Below, piece after piece: positions 35,146 through 45,234 of a stretch of 64,000 bases of DNA (position 1 is the stretch's first letter; each line of letters opens with the position of its first letter). The stretch is from Henricia sp. BOLD:AAB3569 (lineage: Eukaryota; Echinodermata; Asteroidea; Spinulosida; Echinasteridae), in NCBI GenBank assembly GCA_037783545.1, contig JBBELK010000490.1, forward strand, positions 248,001 to 312,000, given 5' to 3'. Position numbers and translations under genes: made by a program. The notes below the pieces were generated by a model, which worked only from the letters and a program-made list of their open reading frames with translations, did no database searches and had not been told where the DNA came from.

Positions 35146-36796
35146 CTAGAGCTACGTCTGTTCTATGAACAGAGCGTAGGGCTTTTTCACATTTTTTTAA
35201 CTTAAAAAATGAGCATGCTTACCTTGCAAAATTAGATGTTAGCATATCAACTATTTAACTTTAAAAAAGTTTACCTTTAATGTGTTACCTTTAAAGGATT
35301 GATGACGTCATCAATGTTTTAACCACACAGACATGTTTGGTGGTCGACTTACTCTATAAGCAGCACTATTGGGCTAATTTGCGCAAACACTGCTATGAAA
35401 GGGTCATTTTAAGACTTTTTAATTTTGACGCTAGAGGGCGCCCTTTTATGGAATGACGTAGAAACTTACATTTTTGGAAACCCTATTTACCTTAGACACT
35501 GACACTACCAACCGCATCTCGGCAGCTTTCACCACTTTTACAAAATAGGTTCATTTAAATGCACTTCCGGTTTCTACCGAAAGTGAGCAAGGTCACAGGT
35601 CATGGCGATATTTTTTTGATACCCCACCCTAGTCGAACTCAAACACCTTTGACCCCATCCAAATACCTCTTACCAGTTTCAAATGGCAAGGCAAAGTCTG
35701 TTTGACCAACAGGGAATGAGGTCAAATGTCAAGGCATCTGGGCATCTGAAAGACCTTTATTAATGATCGTATATGCCGAAAGAATCAAGATCGTAGGTCA
35801 AACGGATGATTTTTTTTTATGAATTTTTAAATATGGAAACATTAAATTTCATGCCCCTTTAAACTTACACCCGATGACGTCATGATGACGCCATTGTTGG
35901 GTGCACACCTCTTCTACTGTGTCTTTCATGTGACCAAGTTTGTTTAAGAACAACCTCAAGTTTGGGAACAACCTCAAAAAGTGCCGACAACGCCCATGCG
36001 TTATGTCAATGGGGTGCGAGGTGGGGGCGGGGGGGGGGGGTGGGGGGAGGGGGGAAATCAGAAGAAGAAATAAACGGAAAAGCCATACATTAACGACCTT
36101 TGCTAGTGATCGTATATGGGAAGGAATCAATGTTGTAATTTGCATTTTAAAATATTTTCATGCACCTTTAATCTGACACGTGATGACGTCATTATGAGAT
36201 CATTAGTTAAATACATTCGTTAATTACCGTATATGGCGCAGGAATCACGATCATAGGTGCCTGATTTGTTATGAATGTTTGATCGTATATAATTTAATTT
36301 AAATATTTAATTAAACTGTTCATTTTTAGTTTGTTTTGTTCACATTTGGGATGGAAATCTAATGTTTACTCGAAAAACTGATATACATATATTAGTCATC
36401 AAAGGCAGAAATCAGAGCACATAATTTGTTAAGATTGAAAAGAGTTTGGCCAGGAAGGAACAATTTCGTAATTAGATTTGTTGAAGATGGTTCAATAAAA
36501 TCATAACAATGACTTAATGATTTCAGGCCTATATCAGAAGAAGAAATAAACGGAAAAAAAAGAAAAAAAATCAAAACGAAAACAAAGGCTTTTTCGTCCT
36601 AAACAAAAAAGCCAATAAACGGGAAAAAAAAAAAATCAAAACGAAAACAAAGGCTTTTTCGCTGCAAGCGAAAAAGCCAAAAGGACAAAGAAATCGTACA
36701 ATATCAATAGCTGATCGGGATCAGCCCGATCACCTAAAAAAAGACAAAGAAATCGTACGAGAGTAATAGGTGATCGGGCTGTTGGCCCGATCACCT
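35146..36796 (-). mobile_element. Helentron-like family B, reverse copy with stacked caps
   Basis: The minus-strand CTAG is at 35146-35149 with the GAACAGACGTAGCT hairpin. The body includes a CTCF-like core at 35428-35443 (plus) and a G-rich run at 36012-36055. Three caps lie at the far end: type-2 at 36652-36678, then type-1 at 36709-36735 and 36768-36796. It ends against non-repeat sequence at 36797. Confidence 0.7.
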
Positions 36797-37026
36797 GACA
36801 GATCACTTTCACGGTTGAATTGAGATACGTTCAATGGCATGGTCCCCGTTACATCAGTGACCATCGTTTTGTCAAATAATTCAAAATTGCTAAACTCCAT
36901 CAACACTGAAGACACTGAAGTTGGGTAAACCGCAGGTTGCGTAAAATTAGTGGTTAAAAGTAGCCCGGGTTGGACTCCGTACCGCATACTACATGGGGAT
37001 ACGGAGTCCAGGGTATGAAGTTCCAA
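36797..37026 (-). other. Possible coding fragment beside the 5' cap
   Basis: The minus strand is open from 37026 through 36797 and on into the caps. The composition (many S, T, V, F; a segment reading SVSSVLMEFSNFELFDKTMV) looks more protein-like than the neighbouring repeats. No domain is recognised. Its left part is missing from units 2 and 3 of the triplication. It may be a host exon fragment at the true insertion site of the chain. Confidence 0.25.
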
Positions 37027-38680
37027 AAACAGGGGAAAAATTTTTGTAACAAAAACAATTCAATATTTCTACCTTGTGCTGGAAGCCGCTAATGTGCTAT
37101 CAAATTTCGGTATTTCGGTAGACTGTGTGGATACATTAGTGGTTGCTAGCAGAAAGGTTTGGCAGACCTTTTCGAAGGTTTAAGCCGACGTGAACGTGCT
37201 ATTTATTTAACCATACACCCACGGCTTTGACCTAGTGATAGTGGAGTACATACTCGCTAGACGCATGGTCTTCGTTTCCCCACCCCTCCCTAGTCCCCCA
37301 CCCCCGGGCTGTCCCCCTAAGACTAAGAGGTTGGGGTTGTCACTTTTCGTGTGATAAATTCCCCGCCCCTGTGGCAAAATTTGGACGAAAAATATCCTCG
37401 CCCATATGGGGACAAAACATGCACGTTTTTTTCCCCAGGTGCCCTGTAAATTTTATTTTTACAGGGTGTATCAAAAAAAAGTATACACTCAGAAAAATGT
37501 CAAAAAAATAAAAACGTTCTAAGTTTTCTAATTTCTCTCTATACATATTGGTAGGCAGACATTTGAAGCTTTAAATGACACCATGACCATTTGGAAAACT
37601 TCACGCATGACTGATCAGGTTATTGTTTAGGTCATGTTGACAAACTTGGCTTGCGCTGAACTTTGACCTTCAATTGACCCATGGAGGAAGGATCAGACGA
37701 AAATGCCCACACGAAGAAAGTTGTAGCCCATGTCTGATCTATATGTCTGGGTCACGTAGTTGTGGAGAGGGTAATGCATATGTTAGTCTTGTTTAGCTTG
37801 TAATTCGACACTTGATGACGTCACGACAACGTCACTACAATCTTCAGACCAGGTTCTAAGTTTGTATCAAGTTTGAAGTTCGTACCTTGTTTCGTTTTCG
37901 AGTTATGCTCTGGACTAAGTTTGGACTAGAAGAAGAACAAAAAGACATGGGAAAAAACATGAACTAGAGCTACATGTACGTCTGTTCTATGAACAGAGCG
38001 TTCATAGAATATTGATCCATTTTTGTCTACTTCCGGTTTCTACCGGAAGTGAACAAAATCAAAGGTCATTGTCTGTGTACGAAATTTAGATCTCGGCGCA
38101 GTGAATAGGTTATTATTATTACTGTTACTGCAAGAATTAGGGTCATATGTTAAACCATTAATTTTATATTTATTGTAATATGACACTTGATGACGTCATC
38201 ATGATAATATTGTGATATGTCCCAGACCTCGTAGCAGGCAACATGCCTGAGAAAAATTTACTTCGTCACTACTCTAAAAGCAAGCAAATTATTCAACTTA
38301 AAATAAAATACTGAATGTTACCTTTAATGCCTCGCCTTTGAAGGATCGATGACGTCACTAAAGTTTTGACCATACAAACCTGTTTGTCACTTCATCAGCC
38401 CTACAGTCACTAATATTGAGCTGATTTGCACAAACGTAGCCATAAAAGAAATTGTTTTGACATTTGTTTATTTTGCCGCTAGAGGGCGTCCTTTCATGGA
38501 ATGACGTCAGAACTTACATTTTTGGAAAGCCTATTTACCTTAGACACTAACACTATCAAGCCCAGCTATCTTTCATCACTTTTACAAAATAGGTTCATTT
38601 AAGTGCACTTCAAATCAAAGGTTCATTTAAAAAAATCAAAGGTCATTGTCTGTGTACGAAACATATACCCTAGTCACACT

Positions 38681-39215
38681 TGATGCGGAATAAGCCGGAA
38701 TGCCATCAGAATGAAAATAGACTGCCGAAGTGTGACGAGCGTTGCCATGGCGATTGGATCTAAACTATCATGGCCGTCGGGAAAAGTACCACTGGAAAAG
38801 CACTGGGACACGGTTGAGTGATTTTTAGTTCAGATCCAATTGCCTAGGCAACCAACAAAAGGTGACGTATTCACTTCGGCAGTCTATTCTTCGTATATTC
38901 CGGGATATTCGAAGTGCATTCTAAAAATTCTGACTACATTCTGAGTGCATTCCAAACACCTGGGCCCATTCTTGTGGCCGGCCCGAATGTTTTACTCATG
39001 CTTAAAACATTCGAGGTGCATTCGAAGAGGAGAAATATCGAACGGCATTCGAAGTGTATTCTAACTGCATTCTGACTGCAATATACATATTATTACGGCA
39101 TTCCAACAGAATTCGAAACACTTTGATCGCGTTCGAGGGAAAAAGCGAAATGGCAAGCCATGGCAATCCTGCCAGAATGTCCCGAATGAGCCGGAATGCA
39201 CCTGGAGTGCATCTC
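38681..39215. repeat. CATTC-periodic repeat interrupted by the 165-bp MITE
   Basis: GCATTC/GAATGC words recur about every ten bases on both sides of the MITE, e.g. CGAAGTGCATTCTAAAAATT and ATTCTGAGTGCATTCC. The left end reads TAGTCACACTTGATGCGG. The pattern recurs in all three units, so it predates the triplication. It is probably a non-autonomous DNA element of simple-sequence type. Confidence 0.55.
38720..38884. mobile_element. 165-bp palindromic MITE, copy 2
   Basis: Same element as 2226-2390, with TA on both sides, inside the CATTC-rich repeat. The copies at 43991-44155 and 47048-47212 occupy the same position in units 2 and 3, so they arose by the tandem duplication rather than by separate insertions. 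Confidence 0.85.
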
Positions 39216-40904
39216 GATTGCTGTCTTTCATACGCGCCCTACTTTAGTTACAATTAGCAATAATATCTCGGTTTCGTTTTTGTATCCACCCTGTATATAC
39301 GCAAATGTTGACTTGGCTGAACTTTGGCATTCAATTGACCCAGGAGGGAAGGGTCAGATACAAATACCTACACGAACAAAATTGTAATCCATGATCAGAT
39401 CTATATTTCTGCCAAATATGACGACCCTGGGTCACGTGGTTTTGGCAAAGGTAGCATTTTAAAAGTGCATATTTTGGTAATTGTTATCATAAAAGTCCAC
39501 TTTTGTAGCATTTTTAAATTATTATAATTACGTAATCAGTGACGTCATGGTGATGTTTTACATGGTGGTGGAAGTTCGTGATGGGGCCCATGCCGTACCC
39601 AGTTTTATGAAGATCAAGCGTACTTTAATAGCTAATATTGCTTCATGAGTACAAAAAACACAACTGATGTGATTTTTTAATTGGCTGAAATTTGACCTTC
39701 GATTGACCCAGGAAGAAAGGGTCAAATGAAAATGCCTACACTAAGAACATTGTAGCCCATGATCTGATCTATATGTCTGCCAAATATGAAGACCCTGGGT
39801 CATGTGGTTTTGGCCAAGTTTGGTTAAGAGCGAAGTTTGGGAACAACCTGAAAAAGCGCCGACAACGTCTATGCGCTATGTCTATGGGGACAAAATCAGA
39901 CGAAAACTGGAAAAAATATTTACAAAAATCAACACGAAAACAAAGACTTTTTCGTCCTAGCGTAAAATTAGGGGTTAAAAGTAGCCCGGGTTGGACTCCG
40001 TACCGCATACTACATGGGGATACGGAGTCCAGGGTATGAAGTTCCAAAAACAGGGGAAAAATTTTTGTAACAAAAAAAATTCAATATTTCTACCTTGTGC
40101 TGGAAGCCGCTAATGTGCTATCAAATTTCGGTATTTCGGTAGACTGTGTGGATACATTAGTGGTTGCTAGCAGAAAGGTTTGGCAGACCTTTTCGAAGGT
40201 TTAAGCCGACGTGAACGTGATATTTATTTAACCATACACCCACGGCTTTGACCTAGTGATAGTGGAGTACATACTCGCTAGACGCATGGTCTTCGTTTCC
40301 CCACCCCTCCCTAGTCCCCCACCCCCGGGCTGTCCCCCTAAAGGCCCTGTCACAAGAAACCGAATTGCATTACCGTTCATGTACCGTACTGATTTATGTG
40401 GAATCGGTATTGATAAGGAGTGATCGGTAAGTGGTCGTTTCTCTATCGTTACTGATAAGTTATTGACACTGGCTGTCTCGGGGTTATAAGGACAGCACGG
40501 AATTGCTGAATTTTTTTAAAAACATGTTCAAAAATTGCCACCGAACTGGAGCACGTTAACGGGTCGTTACTTGCACGCTATCAGCTCGGTATTGGATCTG
40601 TTTTGCCGTTTATAAGCCGTTACTGATACGGCAAGGTTTGATATCAGCGTACCAGTACCGGATCACGAACGATTGGATAGCGTTCTGATACAGAGCCGAT
40701 ACCGCACTTCACCTTACCTTCCCCGTTCGCTCCGTTCCTTACAACGTCGTAAACTTATTACTACCGTGTATCTACCGCCTATCACGCACTAATCACGACC
40801 GTTCTCCGAACAATCCGTGCATGACACACATGTAGCCTAGTATAAATATGACTAAATTGTGATGAGAAGCTCAGTTCAGATCCAGATCCCACTAGAATTC
40901 CAAG

Positions 40905-41075
40905 ATGAATCCTGCAGAAGATGCCGCGAGAATCCAAGCCATTGCTGTCCTGAACCACCACATTGACCTAATAAACATGTACATTGGAGTGCTGCGCCGC
41001 AATAGAAGAAGAAGAAGATGAAGGAGAAGACAGAGAAGAGTGGAGTGGGTTCGGCCATGGATAGTGTTCTCGTAG
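40905..41075 (+). pseudogene. Harbinger nuclease N-terminal remnant
   Basis: ATG at 40905 opens a 38-codon frame (MNPAEDAARIQAIAVLNHHI, then an arginine run RRNRRRRR) closed by TGA at 41019-41021. The same frame continues behind the TGA as RRRQRRVEWVRPWIVFS to a stop at 41073-41075. The arginine-rich stretch followed by WVRPW is characteristic of the beginning of PIF/Harbinger transposases. Full-length members are several hundred residues and contain a DDE nuclease core, absent here. The internal TGA may derive from AGA in the AGAAGAAGA tract. It is a decayed, non-functional remnant that identifies the superfamily. Confidence 0.65.
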
Positions 41076-41272
41076 TGTTCTCGTCGATATCCGGAACTGT
41101 AATGATTTTAATTTGAACGGAGACGCTTATTTATACACTCGCTAGCCACCCGTTTCCGACGGTTGCCGGTCGGTATGCGTTCGGTATTGGTAAGGTGTTG
41201 GTAAGGTTTTGGTAAGTTATGTGCGGTGCGCAACAGTTTATAGAACGGTATTGATTCGTGTGTTCGGTCTTA

Positions 41273-42292
41273 AGGCCCGGTCACACATAGACGACGCACG
41301 GCCCGCGCACTGAAAATTCAGCAAAAATTATCAGTGCGTCGTTGTGCGCCCAACTTTTGTCAGGATTTGGGAGAGGCTAGCGAGCTGACACCGAATGCAT
41401 AGCGTGTTGCTGACGCGCTGCGCGTATACTGGGCGCATACAAAGCGCATACAGACCGTATACAGAGAGCACGTGTCAAAAACCCCAACGAATACATCACG
41501 TGTTGCTAGCGTGTGGGACGAATGGCCAGCGCATGCACCGCGCGCTCAACGCACAGCCCGCGAACGGCAGCGGTCACGTGATCGTATTTCATCTTCTGAC
41601 GCCAGACACGCGCAGAGCCCGCTAGACCAACGCCAGACATACGCGGAGCGCACGCTGTGTATTCGTTGTAAGTTCGGCGGCTGAGGTCTAGCGAACGCCT
41701 GGTGCACACCTAGCGCACACCTAGCGTGCTTTAAACGCATACCCAGCGAACATGCGGCGAATATGAGCGTGCTGAACGGGTCTATAACGCACCCAACGTT
41801 CTTCTTGCGTGTTCCTAGCGTATACCTGGCGTGTACGTAGCGTGTACGTAGCGTGTAGTCATATGGTAAATAAGCGGGTCCCGCACCACCTCCTCATCAC
41901 TTCTCCTCCGACCCTCATGGGTGATGTCGACAGAGGTTCCTACTGATCGTGTCTAGAAGAACCACCTCAGAAGATGAAATACGATCACGTGACCGCTGCC
42001 GTTCGCGGGCTGTGCGTTGAGCGCGCGGTGCATGCGCTGGCCATTCGTCCCACACGCTAGCAACACGTTATGTATTCGTTGGGGTTTTTGACACATGCGC
42101 TCTGTATACGGTCTGTATGCGCTTTGTATGCGCCCATATACGCGCAGCGCGTCAGCAACACGCTATGCATTCGGTGTCAGCTCGCTACCCTCTCCCAAAT
42201 CCTTACAAAAGTTGGGCGCACAACGACGCACTGATCCTTTTTGCTGAATTTTCAGTGCGCGGGCCGTGCGTCGTCTATGTGTGACCGGGCCT
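41273..42292. mobile_element. 1020-bp foldback element with TTA duplication nested in the Harbinger-like element
   Basis: The ends read AGGCCCGGTCACACATAGAC and its reverse complement; TTA flanks both sides (41270-41272 and 42293-42295). The inverted arms are long, about 41273-41601 and 41968-42292, with high identity including the block GGTCACGTGATCGTATTTCA. The 366-bp centre and inner arms are full of GCGTNTA/TACGC-type words spaced about ten bases apart. TTA duplication and similar tips place it near Harbinger. Open frames across the arms are by-products of its composition. Confidence 0.85.
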
Positions 42293-45234
42293 TTAGAACG
42301 GTAAAGGTTAGGTTTAGCAACGGTGAATTCGTCAACAGTACTGTCTCGGCTCGGACAAAATTGCTAGATTCTGGATCAAATTGACCATTTTATGCTGTAT
42401 ACGGTACTGGTACGGAAACAGAACGGTACTGGGGCGGTATGAGAAAGTTGATGAATTGCATTTTATGTCCGTTCTCCACCGTACTAGAAAAATATTAATT
42501 TTTCAATAAGGTTTACGAACGTTCTTGCGATTCGGTTTCTTGTGACAGGGCCTTAAGACTAAGAGGTTGGGGTTGTCACTTTTCGTGTGATAAATTCCCC
42601 GCCCCTGTGGCAAAATTTGGACGAAAAATATCCTCGCCCATATGGGGACAAAACATGCACGTTTTTTTTCCCAGGTGCCCTGTAAATTTTATTTTTACAG
42701 GGTGTATCAAAAAAAAGTATACACTCAGAAAAAAGTCAAAAAAATAAAAACGTTCTAAGTTTTCTAATTTCTCTCTATACATATTGGTAGGCAGACATTT
42801 GAAGCTTTAAATGACACCATGACCATTTGGAAAACTTCACGCATGACTGATCAGGTTATTGTTTAATTCATGTTGACAAACTTGGCTTGCGCTGAACTTT
42901 GACCTTCAATTGACCCATGGAGGAAGGATCAGACGAAAATGCCCACACGAAGAAAGTTGTAGCCCATGTCTGATCTATATGTCTGGGTCACGTAGTTGTG
43001 GAGAGGGTAATGCATATGTTGGTCTTGTTTAGCTTGTAATTCGACACTTGATGACGTCACGACAACGTCACTACAATCTTCAGACCAGGTTCTAAGTTTG
43101 TATCAAGTTTGAAGTTCGTACCTTGTTTCGTTTTCGAGTTATGCTCTGGACTAAGTTTGGACTAGAAGAAGAACAAAAAGACATGGGAAAAAACATGAAC
43201 TAGAGCTACATGTACGTCTGTTCTATGAACAGAGCGTTCATAGAATATTGATCCATTTTTGTCTACTTCCGGTTTCTACCGGAAGTGAACAAAATCAAAG
43301 GTCATTGTCTGTGTACGAAATTTAGATCTCGGCGCAGTGAATAGGTTATTATTATTACTGTTACTGCAAGAATTAGGGTCATATGTTAAAGAGCTGATTT
43401 TTTTTGGTTTTTTTGAAGATTTAAACCATTAATTTTATATTTATTGTAATATGACAAATGATGACGTCATCATGATAATATTGTGATATGTCCCAGACCT
43501 CGTAGCAGGCAACATGCCTGAGAAAAATTTACTTCGTCACTACTCTAAAAGCAAGCAAATTATTCAACTTAAAAAAAAATACTGAATGTTACCTTTAATG
43601 CCTCGCCTTTGAAGGATCGATGACGTCACTAAAGTTTTGATCATACAAACCTGTTTGTCACTTCATCAGCCCTACAGTCACTAATATTGAGCTGATTTGC
43701 ACAAACGTAGCCATAAAAGAAATTGTTTTGACATTTGTTTATTTTGCCGCTAGAGGGCGTCCTTTCATGGAATGACGTCAGAACTTACATTTTTGGAAAG
43801 CCTATTTACCTTAGACACTAACACTATCAAGCCCAGCTATCTTTCATCACTTTTACAAAATAGGTTCATTTAAGTGCACTTCAAATCAAAGGTTCATTTA
43901 AAAAAATCAAAGGTCATTGTCTGTGTACGAAACATATACCCTAGTCACACTTGAGGCGGAATAAGCCGGAATGCCATCAGAATGAAAATATACTGCCGAA
44001 GTGTGACGTGCGTTGCCATGGCGATTGGATCTAAACTATCATGGCCGTCGGGAAAAGTACCACTGGAAAAGCACTGGGACACGATTGAGTGATTTTTAGT
44101 TCAGATCCAATTGCCTAGCCAACCAACAAAAGGTGACGTATTCACTTCGGCAGTCTATTCTTCGTATATTCCGGGATATTCGAAGTGCATTCTAAAAATT
44201 CTGACTACATTCTGAGTGCATTCCAAACACCTGGGCCCATTCTTGTGGCCGGCCCGAATGTTTTACTCATGCTTAAAACATTCGAGGTGCATTCGAAGAG
44301 GAGAAATATCGAACGGCATTCGAAGTGTATTCTAACTGCATTCTGACTGCAATATACATATTATTACGGCATTCCAACAGAATTCGAAACACTTTGATCG
44401 CGTTCGAGGGAAAAAGCGAAATGGCAAGCCATGGCAATCCTGCCAGAATGTCCCGAATGAGCCGGAATGCACCTCGAGTGCATCTCGATTGCTGTCTTTC
44501 ATACGCGCCCTACTTTAGTTACAATTAGCAATAATATCTCGGTTTCGTTTTTTTATCCACCCTGTATATACGAAAATGTTGACTTGGCTGAACTTTGGCA
44601 TTCAATTGACCCAGGAGGGAAGGGTCAGATACAAATACCTACACGAACAAAATTGTAATCCATGATCAGATCTATATTTCTGCCAAATATGACGACCCTG
44701 GGTCACGTGGTTTTGGCAAAGGTAGCATTTTAAAAGTGCATATTTTGGTAATTGTTATCATAAAAGTCCACTTTTGTAGCATTTTTAAATTATTATAATT
44801 ACGTAATCAGTGACGTCATGGTGATGTTTTACATGGTGTTGGAAGTTTGTGATGGGGCCCATGCCGTACCCAGTTTTATGAAGATCAAGCGTACTTTAAT
44901 AGCTAATATTGCTTCATAAGTACAAAAAACACAACTGATGTGATTTTTTAATTGGCTAAAATTTGACCTTCGATTGACCCAGGAAGGAAGGGTCAAATGA
45001 AAATGCCTACACTAAGAACATTGTAGCCCATGATCTGATCTATATGTCTGCCAAATATGAAGACCCTGGGTCATGTGGTTTTGGCCAAGTTTGGTTAAGA
45101 GCGAAGTTTGGGAACAACCTGAAAAAGCGCCGACAACGTCTATGCGCTATGTCTATGGGGACAAAATCAGACGAAAACTGGAAAAAAATATTTACAAAAA
45201 TCAACACGAAAACAAAGACTTTTTCGTCCTAGCG

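Larger units (their letters stand above)
36942..39962. repeat. Tandem triplication, unit 1 (3.02 kb)
   Basis: The unit begins TAAAATTAG after GCG and ends GTCCTAGCG. In order it holds the hairpin TGGACTCCGTA/TACGGAGTCCA (36971-37010), a minus-strand Helentron-like terminus (CTAG 37964-37967), a CTTCCGG...CCGGAAG palindrome (38030-38049), a CTCF-like core (from 38476), the 165-bp MITE at 38720-38884 inside a CATTC-rich element, and a family B-like sub-unit block. It lacks about 35 bp near 38150 that units 2 and 3 have, consistent with loss between two TTAAA words. No gene. Confidence 0.9.
40342..42553. mobile_element. PIF/Harbinger-like DNA transposon with TAA target duplication
   Basis: The ends read AGGCCCTGTCACAAGAAACC and the reverse complement GGTTTCTTGTGACAGGGCCT. 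TAA flanks both sides (40339-40341 and 42554-42556). Units 1 and 3 show the uninterrupted CCCCCTAAGACTAAG site. Three-base TAA/TTA duplications are the Harbinger signature. A remnant frame starting at 40905 supports this. The element is non-autonomous: most of the transposase is gone, and a second 1020-bp element sits inside it at 41273. Without that it would be about 1.19 kb. Confidence 0.85.
39963..45234. repeat. Tandem triplication, unit 2 (5.27 kb because of a transposon)
   Basis: Identical in order to unit 1 and nearly identical in sequence. It is lengthened by the Harbinger-like insertion at 40342-42553; without it and its 3-bp duplication the unit is 3057 bp. The junctions at 39960-39962 and 45232-45234 are both CCTA-GCG-TAAAATTA. 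The Helentron-like CTAG is at 43200-43203, the CTCF-like core at 43746-43761 and the MITE at 43991-44155. Confidence 0.9.

Noticed and set aside
2830-36796. An autonomous Helitron/Helentron gene (Rep-helicase) in the chain
   Set aside because: No long frame or helicase/Rep motif is visible on either strand; all copies look non-autonomous.
37340-37546. A 68-codon minus-strand frame repeated at 42576 and 45633
   Set aside because: Repetition is explained by the triplication. The frame crosses a TTTACAGGG hairpin and a low-complexity stretch, with no family resemblance.
39054-39387. Repeated 63-67-codon frames in each unit
   Set aside because: They lie in the CATTC-periodic repeat and family B sub-unit; the conservation between units is only due to recent duplication.
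41395-41740. Several overlapping frames in the nested foldback
   Set aside because: They occur on both strands of inverted arms with a ten-base GC-rich periodicity; stop codons are rare there by composition.
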